Below, piece by piece: positions 1 through 10,528 of a DNA stretch of 64,000 nucleotides. The DNA comes from Lactuca virosa (lineage: Eukaryota; Streptophyta; Magnoliopsida; Asterales; Asteraceae), in assembly GCA_928212115.1 (NCBI GenBank), contig CAKMRJ010005523.1, positions 138,268,647 to 138,332,646 of the forward strand. The letters run 5' to 3'. The first letter of the stretch is position 1. Each line of letters opens with the position of its first letter. A program made the position numbers and the translations under genes. The notes under the pieces were generated by a model that worked only from the letters and a program-made list of their open reading frames with translations, made no database searches and was not told the DNA's origin.

Positions 1-600
1 TTAACATCCTTAGGTAAATTGGCAGCTTTGCAATCAACGCCCCCTCCTTTGGCAAAATAAACATATAAAAACCTTTTTAATGGGAACTATCTCCGACTTA
101 GCCTTTCGCTTTACCATTTGGTCAACAGGGGTTGACTATGGTCAATCCCTTCCATGGGAAGAGAAATGTTTTTTCTGGATTTCCAGTGTCACCATTGTCA
201 CGGTCCATAAGTTTTTGTGAAGTTGATCTTCTAATCAATTTTGCTTTACTATCGTTCCAAATCATTGTGCATTGATCACAGCACCAAGCAATAGATATGA
301 TCATATAAGGTTATTCATAGTCTGTTTCATAGTAAGTCCCAAAGGAACTCACTATGTGACTTAGAAAGTGATTGAACATCCAACTTTCTCAAGACTTTGA
401 AACCAAACTCCCTGGCTGTCAATATGTGACTTCATCTCTAAGATGTGATCACACATAGACCTTGCTTGCCATTAGGGCTTGAGTGACCTTGAACTTGTGG
501 GTTAGGGACTAATTGGAGGAGTGGAGGAAGAGAAGTATGACTTCCCATGAGCCAAACTCGGGAAGTCCATATTCATTAGAAAGCTTGGTTTGGGAAGATC
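1..600 (-). pseudogene. Decayed copia gag fragment (element A)
   Basis: On the minus strand, scattered short stretches resemble copia gag. The clearest is CDHILEMKSHI (rev 421-455), which matches the conserved gag segment before the nucleocapsid. At the very left, a remnant aligns with the zinc-knuckle tail of element F gag, but its cysteines are lost. Stops and frameshifts are frequent and no continuous frame over about 60 codons remains. The start is uncertain because the region corresponding to the F start codon (near 600) has no clear ATG in frame. Confidence 0.6.
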
Positions 601-2266
601 ATTGTTGTCTAAAACGACATCAACAATGGGAGAAATTCACTTAAAGTTGATTTAAGTCCTTAATATAAAACACCCAATATGATATATTAAGGCTAGGACC
701 CAACAAACTATTTAATAACTAAGAAGGGATGCCGTAATCCAAGCTATAAAATATTTGAAGGTAGGTGAATGAACGATTCACCAATTTCCACCAAGATAAC
801 CGAATGTATTATTAGGTGTTTTAATTGGTTTTTGAAACTCCTAGCTTCTTTTGAGATTCATTGAACTTTTCATGGCATGTTTCAATCTCGAGTGTGCCCT
901 TCAGGTTTTGTGACTGGGATGCCGAGGATCACAAAACAAGGTGTGAAGTAACCATGCAAATACTTGGTACCCTAATATTACCCCTCAATCGATGTGCCGG
1001 GTAACCACACACGCTCCAACGATACTATGATAAACATTAAGTTACCCTTTGGCCTACCTTGTTGAGTCCAGGTTAGTGGTGTCGGTTAACCACACACCGC
1101 CACTAACAGCTTAAACAAAGTGCAAAGTGTAATTTCATGGGATTAGACCTTATTACATTTTCCTAAGTAACTAAGATTGGGAATTATAAGTGTTTAGTTA
1201 CTTAGTATTTATCATTATACTTATAATGAAGGGAGAATTGTAGTCCCTTGTCCTACCTGTTCGGCTAAACGACCCTCCACCGGTCAAGGAAGCGGTGAGT
1301 GAGAGTGGACACCCATTAACTGCCATTTTATAGGCCGTACCTTATCCACCACCTTATAGAACCGGCTTCATGATGAGGCCTACTAATGGTAAGACGGCTT
1401 TGCTCTTATACATATAATAGATTAAACTTTTAATATTATAATAGTATCAGGGTGTATTTTAGACATTTAAAATACTTGGTGGTTTAATCTATTATTTAAA
1501 CTAGACTTTTAATTTAATTAAACTCAAACCATATATTTATGGATTAATAATACTCTTTTAATTAAACGCTTTAATTAACTATTAATAAAGTCCATAAGAG
1601 TTAATTTGAACTATTCAACAAAACATCATAATTCCAATTATTAAACTCAAAATAAAAACCATTTAATTAATTGTTTAAGTTATGAACCCAAGAGTTTTAG
1701 AATTCAATTCTTTTTTTCATAAAAACTTTTCTCAAATTCCAAAACTTGAGGGCAAGTTTTGTAATTCTTGAAAACCTTTGAATTCCATAATTTATGGAAT
1801 TAATGGTGTTTTATATGATGATGAAACTTTCCATGTTCCATAACTTAAGAACAAGTTATGGAATTCTTTAAAACATTAACACCAAATTTTGTGTAACTCC
1901 ATAAAACCTTTGAATCAAAATTTTTTTTTTAAAAAAACTTTCATATCCTAACTTATGAAGTTTCAAAACCCTTAGATCACAACTTTAAAAAAAAACTTTT
2001 GAGCTCCAAAATTTTATGACAAAATATGTAACTCCTTAAAACATTTAGATCAAACTTTAAAAAACTAATAAAATAATCATATCATTTATCTTTTACTAAA
2101 TTTGACCTAATTCAACTCATATAACAAATGATTCAAATTTTACAAATAATTCGTTTTTCACAAACAAGTAATTATCTTAAAATTTGACAAACGTCATGTT
2201 TTTTTTTCCTTTTTTTTCAACTTGAAAATAAAACATTTGCATCAATATAACAGAAAACAACCCATG
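601..2266 (-). other. Untranslated leader of copia element A
   Basis: About 1.65 kb of AT-rich sequence with no ORF. It is homologous, inverted, to the F leader at 58914-60429, including the conserved GC-richer blocks near 900-1100 and 1250-1400. In F this stretch looks like an intron running from a donor in the LTR to an acceptor just before gag. The A donor is intact, but I cannot find a good acceptor near 600-640. Confidence 0.7.
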
Positions 2267-2278
2267 GCTTTGATACCA
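2267..2278 (-). promoter_or_regulatory. Primer-binding site of element A
   Basis: The minus strand reads TGGTATCAAAGC, one base off the plant initiator-Met tRNA 3' complement TGGTATCAGAGC. It sits one base inside the LTR end, as in element F. Confidence 0.85.
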
Positions 2279-2279
2279 C

Positions 2280-3031
2280 TGTTTGGTTTTGGAGCATTCT
2301 ACACTCCTATGGTGTACATGCAACCCTATAACCTTGGATCTATGTTTTCTCTATTATACATGCAAATATTAACTATTCCAAGGTTTCATCCTAACTAGCA
2401 TATTATGAAGCACCTATACTAACAAAGTTCTAGTTAGATGACATACCTTTTGATGTAGCTTGATGTCTTCAAGCTTTAAGAGCTTAGCCCCAATAGTGTG
2501 GAAGCCTCAAATGGAATCACAAATCACCAAACACCTTGGAAGAACTTGAGAGAATATGTAGGCAAACTAAAATCGGCCCGCTCTTATTTTCACACACTTG
2601 GTTCCAATTTTGTGAGCCAAGGACCCCTTATATATTTATGGAGGATTAGGGTTACATCCATGTAAACCCTAATACCCATGACCTTTCATTTACATAGGAT
2701 CCATGGGTTAAAAGCTCCATGGACCATCCATGAAAGCTTGGCCCAACCTAAATGAACTTGGCCCATTCCATATATATAAGAGTCCATATTTAATTAGTTC
2801 TTTTTGATCACTTAATTAATTCTAAATTAATTCTTGATCAATACTAATTAAATAATATGATTCCATATTAATATATTAGAACTTTTAATATATTAATATA
2901 AATCATAAATATACTATTCTCAAAAGACTATCCATATAAATTGTGCCGGTGAAGTGCAACCCAAATGGACCATGCCGGGTCGGGTCAAGTACATACCAAA
3001 TATAGTTATGGACTTAGACATTAATCCAACA
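2280..3031 (-). repeat. 5' LTR of copia element A (752 bp)
   Basis: Begins TGTTGG and ends ACA next to the primer site on the minus strand. The first 60 bases match the LTRs at 58125 and 63452 and are closer to the latter. A TATA-like box (TATATAAG) lies near 2620-2635. A splice-donor-like AAAAG|GTATGT is present near 2441-2455, at the same place as in F. Confidence 0.85.
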
Positions 3032-3974
3032 TGTGACTCATTGTTGTACCGAGAGTTCAGCAACACGAAGCCACCAGAGTTTGATGGGACTCAGGATCCG
3101 TTAGCTACGATGAGATGGATCTCTGACATTGAGGGATGCTTCTACACTTGTTCTTGTCCGGAGCATCTGAGAGTACGGTTCGCGCTGAACCAGCTTCGCT
3201 TGGTAGCGAAGGACTGGTGGAAGTTTGTGACGGCAGACTTCACTCCTGCAGAGATTACAGCGGTGACCTGGGAGAGGTTCACCACCATGTTCCGAGATGA
3301 GTATGTTCCCCCAGTGGAGAGGGAACGGTTGGCGCAGGAGTTCTTGTCCCTCAAGCCGGGGACGGAGTCTGTGACGGTGATCACACGGATGTTTCATGAT
3401 AGGGCGTTGTTTTGCCCTGAGCACATGAATAACGAGCAGGCACACATGAGTCGATATTTGAGCGTACTGAGGAGAGACATTCGGGAGTTCGTGGCGAACT
3501 CGACGTACCGAACATTTGCCGAGCTCCAGGAAAATGCTCGGAGGAGGGAGATTGAGCTAGAGACTCAGGCCAGGAGGAGGCCGAGTCTCAGAGGAGGGAC
3601 AGGCGGCCGGTGCAGTCTCGGCCGACAGCCAAGCGGGCAAAGCCCGCCGATACGAGATCTGGAGACCAGAAGGGCCGCACTTGTGGGAAGTACGGTAAGG
3701 GACATGATGGAGTTTGTCGAGCAGGTGCTTGCTACAAATGTGGCAAGGAGGGGCATATAGCCAAGGATTGCCCCCAAGGGATTCATGGTTTGCTTTCATT
3801 GCAACCAGACTGGCCACTGGAGAGCCGAGTGTCCGCAGCTGTCACAGGGATCTGCCCCTGCTGCTACACGAGCTACTGAGGGTCGGCCAGCGAAGGCCGA
3901 GGCACCGAAGGCACGATGGAGATCCTTCCAGATGACAGCGGAGGAGGTCCGCACAGCACCTAATGTTGTGGCTG
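3032..3974 (+). pseudogene. Gag of element B (capsid and nucleocapsid), 5'-truncated, two frameshifts
   Basis: Gag packages element RNA in the virus-like particle. The capsid part runs from 3032, with motifs such as KPPEFDG, DWWKFV and TFAELQENARR. The apparent Met at 2954 lies inside the LTR of A and is not a real start. The reading frame shifts near 3565, and again at a G run near 3775. Three CCHC-type knuckles follow: CGKYGKGHDGVC (first Cys pair altered), CYKCGKEGHIAKDC and CFHCNQTGHWRAEC. The frame then runs to the intron-like segment at 3975. Assignment to Ty3/gypsy gag is firm, the clade less so. Confidence 0.82.
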
Positions 3975-4036
3975 GTATGTATCCTTATGCTTATGCTGTA
4001 ATTGAGGTATATGTGCTTATAGTATGATATGCCTAG
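3975..4036 (+). other. Putative 62-bp intron between gag and protease of element B
   Basis: Starts GTATGT and ends CCTAG. Flanking codons read NVVAG before and TFLVN after. Element D has the same residues contiguous (PNVVTGTFLVN near 45547). Removing 62 bp puts protease back in the gag frame, and the segment itself contains an in-frame stop. Seen directly: the ends, the length and the frame effect. Inferred: that it is spliced. It is short for a plant intron and has no strong pyrimidine tract. Confidence 0.6.
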
Positions 4037-4512
4037 GTACATTTCTTGTGAATTTTGTACCTGCTTTGGTGTTATTTGACTCGGGTGCGAGTCGATCTTT
4101 CGTGTCATTAGCGTTTAGCCAGCACATCAGTATCCGACGAGAGGCGATGAGTCGACCTCTACGAGTTTCTATATCCGTCGAGCGAGCGGTGTATGCTACT
4201 GAGGTGATTCGAGGATGTGTACTCGAGATCTTCGGTGTTGAGCTCCCAATAGATCTGGTCCCGATTGCGATGGGGGATGTTTGTGTCATTGTGGGCATGG
4301 ATTGGTTGAGCCGATTTGGAGTCGTTATAGACTGCGAGCGTCAGAAGGTGACGATACGAGACCCTAATGGAGGAGTACTGACAGTATATGGCGAGGGTAC
4401 CCGATGTAGGTCAGCATTTTGCTCGGCTGCCAGAGCGAGACAAAGTTTACAGCAGGGTTGTAAAGGGTTTGTAGCATATGGGATGGAACGGTGGCTTGGG
4501 ATTCGAGGTTAG
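4037..4512 (+). CDS. Retropepsin-like aspartic protease of element B
   Basis: This domain would cleave the gag polyprotein. The catalytic triad motif lies in LVLFDSGASRSFVS (Asp codon at 4078). The second conserved block IVGMDWLSRFGVV is near 4288-4326, followed by CERQKVTIRDPNGG. Length to the stop, about 158 codons from the putative intron, is normal for the protease portion. After the expected boundary the frame ends at 4512 and no RT follows. The frame is continuous with the nucleocapsid frame only if 3975-4036 is removed. Confidence 0.8.
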
Positions 4513-6839
4513 GAGTATGATGATTCATTATTTCCAAACTAAGAGTCAGGATTTTTACTAGACAGTCGAGATGTCTGGTAATGGATTGGTATGAGATTCG
4601 GAATGATTAGAGGCAGTCATGATGAGAAGTTTCTGAGGATTTCATTAGAAATCCGGGATATTGGAGTTGCTTAATCTCCATCGGGGAGATTATCGCACAA
4701 CACCTTCCAAGGGTAAGTGTGATGTTTCCGGCGGAAATGGTCTGTGAGATAGATTGTTAGTGCGCCAATTGGTGATGGTCCGAACCCTGAGTGGGGGAGA
4801 ACCGGGTACTTATTGAGGGGATCTGAGATTTGTTCAAAAGCGGTTAGATATCTGGATATAGAGATCTGCGGTTCAGGTTCATGAGATCATGAGTATTGGT
4901 GGTTGAGGCGAGACGTAGAGCGAGATAATGCATGTAGTGCATGTTGAGAACGGATGAGTGTCCCCACAGCAAGTAGCCGTTGGTCGGAGACCTTGAGGTG
5001 GTTAGGAAATTCTTCGAGATTACTATGGTGAACTCGAGATGGTTGGCTCGTAAGATAGTCCGGCAGTGGAGAGAATTTTGGTTCATTGTATGGGCTGTTA
5101 TGCGGTTCGGGAAAGGGCAGGAACTGATTAAGCAACAACTTCGAGGTCATTATGAGTATTCTTGTATGAGTTTTGAGCTATATAGAAGGAAGTTTCGGAT
5201 TGTCGTCAACATGTTTAGGGTCATTGGCGATTCCTTCATGTTTCAATTGAGAGTTGGGATACTCCATAGTGGCGTGTGATGAAAGGAAAAATTTGTTGTG
5301 AGATTTTAAGGGAATGCGTGGGTGTATCTGTGAATGATGAAGGAGATCAGAGGTTGTTGTGATGCTATGAGAAGCCGTAGTACTCACTAGTCAGAGGTTG
5401 TTGTGATGCTACGGGAAGCCGTAGTACTCACTAGTCAGAGGTTGTCGTGATGCTACGGGAAGCCGTAGTACTCACTAGTCAGAGGTTGTCGTGATGCTAT
5501 GGGAAGCCGTAGTACTCACTAGTCAGAGGTTGTCGTGATGCTATGGGAAGCCGTAGTACTCACTAGTCAGAGGTTGTTATGATGCTACGGGAAGCCGTAG
5601 TACTCACTAGTCAGAGGTTGTTGTGATGCTATGGGAAGCCGTAGTACTCACTAGTCAGAGGTTGTTGTGATGCTACGGGGAGATGTACTACTCACTAGTC
5701 AGAGGTTGTCGTGATTTCTACGGGGAGTAGTAGTACTCACTAGTCAGAGGGAGGTTCTTGCGATGCCACAGGGAGCTGTAGTACTCTTGAGTCAGCAAGA
5801 GGTGGTTATGAGGAAGCACTCTTTGATCAAAGCACGACGCAGAAGAGTTTTGGGCGAGGGTAGTCCTCATAGTTGAGTTTTTGGGAGCCTGGCGGTCGAA
5901 CCAGGAAAGAGACTGGGGTCCCCATATTTGTCGGGAATCGTTAACTTCTGACTTGAGTGGTGGTTGTTGCATCATGAGGGAATTGGAAAAAAAGTGGTAT
6001 TCGTGCAGATTGCAGGTTGAGTCATGAGATAATTGTCTCATTGGGACAAGTGGTTCCAACTTTGGGTCGGACCAGACTCTCGAGTTTGAGTTTGGCTTTG
6101 GTAGTACGTTGGGTAGGCGAGAGGAGATTCTGGATTCTGAGGTGGATTATTGGTTTATGGGTATTGTTGTCACCCGATATCTTAGACCCGAGTGAGGTCA
6201 GTTCGTTAGTACGGGAGATACCATGAGGTGCATGAGGCAAATGATTATTAATTCGGCTGAGGTCGAGGGTGAGACGATTTCAGTTGGGAGTATAGTATTC
6301 GTTGGGGTAAAGAGAACTTCGTGACTTGTGTTTCACTGGGCCGAGATAGTTGATGTGAGAAGGAAGTCAGTGAGACACTTGGAATATGTTATGAGTAACC
6401 TTTGGAAGTTAATGGCTGGTTAAGAGACGACCTAGTACCCAGTGTGGAGTAGGGATCTTTGAGAGTAAGTTGAGGGTTTATGATTATATATGTTAGAAGA
6501 CATTGTGAGGGAGCATGATCACTTTCTTATATCTGAAGGCAGGAGACGATTCTCTGGTGTAATGTGCCCTTTTCGTCTATGGAAGTGTATTCGAGATTGT
6601 TGGGTACGTATGGCATGGGTGATCGGTAACCGATTGTTGGGTTTATATTTGGAAGTCAGAAGGGATATCTTAGTGGTAGAGGGGCTGGTTTTGTTTCAAA
6701 TTCAGGAGTTCCTGGTCGGGTTCAGGTATTCATGGAGGAAGATATCGTTTTGGTGTGAGATCCTTTTAGTGGTGCTTTTCGGGTGTTTGGTTTCTATATA
6801 TGTGGTTTGACAAGCGATTTCGAGGGCGAAATCAAATTA
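4513..6839 (+). other. Non-coding G-rich body of element B
   Basis: About 2.3 kb between protease and polypurine tract. Six-frame reading gives only short ORFs (up to 113 codons) with no RT, RNase H or integrase motifs. The strand is clearly G-rich and C-poor. It holds the 44-bp repeat array, described separately. It stands where pol should be, as in non-autonomous elements with a replaced pol. Confidence 0.7.
5347..5792 (+). repeat. Tandem array, 44-bp unit, about 9-10 copies
   Basis: The unit starts TCAGAGGTTGTTGTGATG and ends GTAGTACTCACTAG. The first eight units are exactly 44 bp and nearly identical (5347-5698). The last two are longer and diverged. Each unit contains the inverted pair CTACGG/CCGTAG around a 4-base loop, so each can fold into a short hairpin, plus AGTACT and ACTAGT palindromes. 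Confidence 0.95.
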
Positions 6840-6852
6840 AGTGGGGGAGATT
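6840..6852 (+). promoter_or_regulatory. Polypurine tract of element B
   Basis: AGTGGGGGAGAT lies directly before the TGTAAC start of the 3' LTR, the usual plus-strand priming site. Confidence 0.8.
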
Positions 6853-7253
6853 TGTAACATCCGGAATTTCAGGTATGATAGTTTGTGTTTCAATTTTGAG
6901 GATTTAGGAGGGACTCGATGAGTCGTAGGTCTGACTCGCCGAGTCACGTCGAGTTGACCACGTGGATTTAATGAGTGGACTCGACGAGTCCAATTATGGA
7001 CTCGCCGAGTAGATACTGGGCAGAGAAAACCCTAAGTTCCAGGGTTGGAGCCTATTTAAAGGAACTTATGACCTTGGATGCGCCTCATATCTCCTGTGAG
7101 AAACCCTAAATCGCCATTGGAGCCAATGGAGAGTTCTTGTGATGAAATCAAGTAATTTTGGTGTGATTTTGCAAAGGAAGTGAAGGGATTCAGCTAGAAG
7201 GACCAAAGGAGGTTGTTATTCTGAGACATCCAAGCAAGGATCTCCATTCTGAG
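6853..7253 (+). repeat. 3' LTR of element B, truncated
   Basis: Begins TGTAACATCCGG. Within about 160 bases it has four ACTCGNCGAGT-type palindromes (6913, 6934, 6979, 7000), then a TATA-like TATTTAAA (7053-7060). It loses identity near 7253, where a sequence also present at 16055 begins. No LTR end or target duplication can be seen. Confidence 0.7.
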
Positions 7254-7380
7254 ACAATTATTATTCTAAATTTTTGGTGATAATGACAAATTTGGACAAA
7301 TGATGTTAAATATTATGACTTTATGGTTGAAAACCAAGAATTATTTATGTGTTATAAAAATACATTCATTATGTTCTCGC
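7254..7380 (+). repeat. Direct repeat copy 1 (partner 16055-16181)
   Basis: About 125 bp that recurs with few changes at 16055-16181; shared core GTGATAATGACAAAT and CATTCATTATGTTCTC. It lies between the truncated B LTR and a Helitron end. Origin unknown. Confidence 0.8.
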
Positions 7381-7436
7381 AAAATTTATATGTATGTATC
7401 CATTTTTTAAATGTTTCTTTATAGTAATAAATACAA

Positions 7437-7470
7437 CTAGAAAGGTTTCCCCCGCGTTGCGGGGGTCGGA
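7437..7470 (-). mobile_element. Helitron 3' terminus, minus orientation
   Basis: On the minus strand a perfect 7-bp stem hairpin (CCCCCGC, loop AAC, GCGGGGG; 7449-7465) is followed after a few bases by CTAG and a T. This is the classic Helitron end: a hairpin, then CTRR, inserted before T. The matching 5' TC end, which should lie to the right, was not identified, so the element length is unknown. Confidence 0.65.
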
Positions 7471-10141
7471 AAGTATTGGTTTGAGAAGTATGTTGCTTAT
7501 CTTTTCAATCCGTCTATTTAATATTGTTGTTTCGTAAGACTGATAAGCAGTGCATCGGAATCAAACCTGATACCCGATTTGCTTTTTACCTACAATTTTT
7601 TTAAAAAACCTCAAACAATGCTAAAATTAGTTTAAATATAAAACGCAAAAAAGAGAAAATAGTTAAATTGATTTTGTTTATCATAACAACTTATCAAAAA
7701 AGAAAACAAATGGTAAAATACACAAATAGCTTCAAACATTTTTTATAAGCAAGGATCTAGCTGCTTTTAGTTTTTCTGGAGTTTATCCATTGGAAGTGCT
7801 TTTCCTCTTTCATAATTATGTCGGAAACAACTCAACCCAAACCGATAAATTAAGAAGAAACACAAAAAACTTAAAGAGAAAAGGCCAACACACACAAATA
7901 TATAGTTAGGCATGCGTATAACTTCTATTTCAAAGAAATAGAATGTGCTATTTGTGTACGTATCGATTAGGCTGCCATGTTCAGGCGACGTATCAATGTT
8001 CATTTTTTCTTCACCAAGAGTGCACTTCACAATGAAGAATTACTATCATCAAATCCACTTGTCACGGGGATTTCGGGTAATTTGATGGACCTATTGGACA
8101 ATCAATAAAACAGGTTGTGAAAAAAAAACCCTTAATACACAGATATACAAACGTATATTGCTATTTTGGAGTCAACATTTTAAAATCAACCTGTTTGTCC
8201 GTATGCTCTGTCAATGACAAAATCTATTCCTTGGAGCTGAAAAAGAAGCCAAGAGGAGTTTCATTATCGAAGGAAGCAAAACTATAAAATATTTTATATT
8301 TTAATAGAAAAAAGTAAGTGTGTTCATAATTTGTTGTTCAAACCTTATGGCCCATTAGGAGAAGGTTTTAAGATATTTTCCAGTGTAAGAATCTTTCCTT
8401 CAGCCAGAAACTCCGAATCCTGCGATGGATAATATGGTGATTTAACAATTTGTGTATGATATTAACTTTCTCACACTTTCTAATAGTTACCTTGAGAAGC
8501 TTTCGCAATGTTGGAATCTTAATGAACTCCTATCTATAATGTCTCATTAGGTTGTGTAACATTTGTAAATCTGTAAATTCAATAAATAAAAACAAAACAA
8601 AATAATAAGGATTGTAATCGTTAATAAGGATCACATAACCATCTGTATTTAAAAAAACATTACGATTCTTGTTAAGGAATTAGGTATTCTTGTTTGTTCA
8701 TGACTCCTTTCAGAAGTGCATCCAAGATCATAGAAAGGCTTCGATTACTAAAAAGTTATATTAAGATAAAGTTGGTATTTTTTTTCTAAATATGTTATAA
8801 CACAATAAAAATGTAGAAAATAACCTTTAAATTCCTTCACCATTGCCATTATCAGCAGTTAGACATAAAAGCTTTAAATAGCTTTTCGAAGCATCCTTCA
8901 AGATTAAACATAAAAAAAAAAATCAAAAGCAAATCAGTTGTAAAGACATGTCAAAATACATATAAGAACATTTAACATTTATTAACTTTGAAGTTATAAA
9001 TTTTAACCCATATCAATAATATACAATCATCTTAATCAGGTTTTACGTATTCTTCCTTGATGTGACATTCAAAAGAAATTCTTCCTCCTCCACAGATCGG
9101 AGAGACAAAATGTTTGATGGAATTGGCACTGTAGCATGTAAACAGGATTTATTAAAAAAATAAAAATAGTTAAAAGAGAAGTAGCCACATACCCATATTC
9201 GCCGGATGCATACTCCATGGATTTGTTTAATTTCTTTAATAATGTAATTTCCACGTCCCTTGAAGCCTGTCTCGATCAAGAAATCATTCAAATTTCTTTC
9301 TCACATTTTTCAATTTTCTTGCTCATCCACGTAACCAATTCAAGGCCAACATGGGTTATCAAGTTTACCATATTTTTAGATTATGAAAATTTGTCAAAAC
9401 TCACTGAATATCAAATAACTTCCATTTTTCTACATTTGAACTTAGGACCAAATATTATTAATTGGACCATTTTATCCTTCTGTTAAAAATGGATTTATGC
9501 ATCAAACAAACTCTACAATGAAAATAACTAACTAAAATAACTTGGCTATTGTTGCAACTTGGAAATAAAAATCAATGTTTCCCTTTATATGAACTTTTTA
9601 TGAATATTTGTTATTTATTTAATAATTTTATAAACATTACCTAAAAAACACCAGCTAGGCCTGGATTAGAATCAATCCAATGAAATGAGTCCCATTATTT
9701 CACAAATGACTCATTCCATTTTGTAAAGAGAATTTTTCATTCCAACAGAATATTAAACAGTTGTTATCCTTCACTGGAATAAATATGACAACCTGCAGGT
9801 AAATTTTGATTTGGAATGTAGATGAAAATATTAAAAAAATTCATTTTTTCATTTAGTTATCAAAATCGCCAGACTACTTAAGTCGTCAAGCACCACCAGA
9901 TGAACATATCAAAAATCTCATTTTTCAATAGAAAACAATTTTTACAGTAATATTAAAGCAGATGGGAACTGCATAATCTGATATTAGTTTCACTTCGGCA
10001 TTTCCACAAACAGTTTGCATGCATTAGAAACAAATAAGAAGCAAAGAAGCAAAGAAATTGAGAAATACCTTGTAACAGAATCCAAACAGGCCAAATCAAA
10101 ACCGAAAAACTGGTTTTTGCTGGGATTGATGTTGTCATTGC
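7471..10141. other. AT-rich region with possible minus-strand exon remnants
   Basis: No ORF over 90 codons. On the minus strand several short stretches look like exons bounded by splice-like signals. One near 8355-8430 starts after CAG and reads DSEFLAEGKILTLENILK. One near 8190-8235 lies between TTTTTCAG and a possible GT. Segments near 9045-9140 and 9190-9290 end in a GTATGT-like donor. I recognise no family. They may be gene pieces captured by the Helitron ending at 7437, or decayed host sequence. Confidence 0.3.
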
Positions 10142-10528
10142 CTTGTTCCCGAGTTTTTTGTAAATTCATTAAAGGAAAGGGAAGGAAAATTTTGACGGAA
10201 AGAAAGGGAGGTGAAGGAAAATATTCATTATTCCGTGTTCCCGAGTTCGAAGGAAATGAAAAGAAATGAAAGGAAAATTTTAAGTTTTTGTGTTCCCGAG
10301 TTAGGAGGAAAAAGAAAATAAAACTAGAAATTTTCCTTCCCCTCACTTTCTTCCCAAATCCGTCCAATTTGGGAGGAAAATTTGGAAGGAAAATATGACT
10401 CCAAAATCCTTCCCATCCCCTCACTTTCCTTCCATTAATGAAACTCGGGAACACGATTTTCCTTTGACACCCCTCACTTTCCCTCCGTATCCTCCCATTT
10501 CTCTCCTTAAGTGGAACTCGGGAACAAG
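10142..10528. repeat. Foldback/MITE-like element with nested inverted ends
   Basis: Outer ends are a perfect 14-bp inverted pair, CTTGTTCCCGAGTT (10142) and its complement (10515-10528). An inner perfect pair starts CGTGTTCCCGAGTT (10229), complement at 10441-10454. A further TGTTCCCGAGTT copy is at 10291. The interior is purine-rich on the left and pyrimidine-rich on the right. No convincing target duplication was found, so the class is open. Confidence 0.55.

Larger units (their letters stand above)
1..3031 (-). mobile_element. Copia element A, 5' part (LTR, PBS, leader, decayed gag), cut by window edge
   Basis: Read on the minus strand, this is an LTR (3031 to 2280), a Met-tRNA primer site, a leader of about 1.6 kb, and remains of a copia gag running off the left edge. 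It is the same family as element F at the right end of the window. The leaders share a block around 1260-1400 with 59640-59780 in inverted orientation, and another around 900-960 with 60085-60140. A landed in the gag of gypsy element B: gag codons start directly at 3032. The second target-site copy lies outside the window. Confidence 0.85.
3032..7253 (+). mobile_element. Gypsy element B: gag-protease element lacking pol, 3' LTR truncated
   Basis: Order on the plus strand: 5'-truncated gag, three CCHC knuckles, an intron-like insertion, retropepsin, about 2.3 kb of G-rich non-coding DNA with a 44-bp tandem array, polypurine tract, and the start of a 3' LTR. No RT, RNase H or integrase motif is visible in any frame between 4513 and 6840, so mobility would depend on another element. 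The 5' LTR, PBS and gag start were lost by the insertion of A. The gag type resembles chromoviral Tekay/Del elements. Confidence 0.8.

Noticed and set aside
2954..3031. Apparent start of a 268-codon ORF
   Set aside because: The first 26 codons are LTR of element A read through by chance; gag sequence begins at 3032.
5347..5792. Regular 44-bp direct repeats as a CRISPR-like array
   Set aside because: Units abut without spacers and the DNA is a plant retrotransposon; it is a tandem minisatellite.
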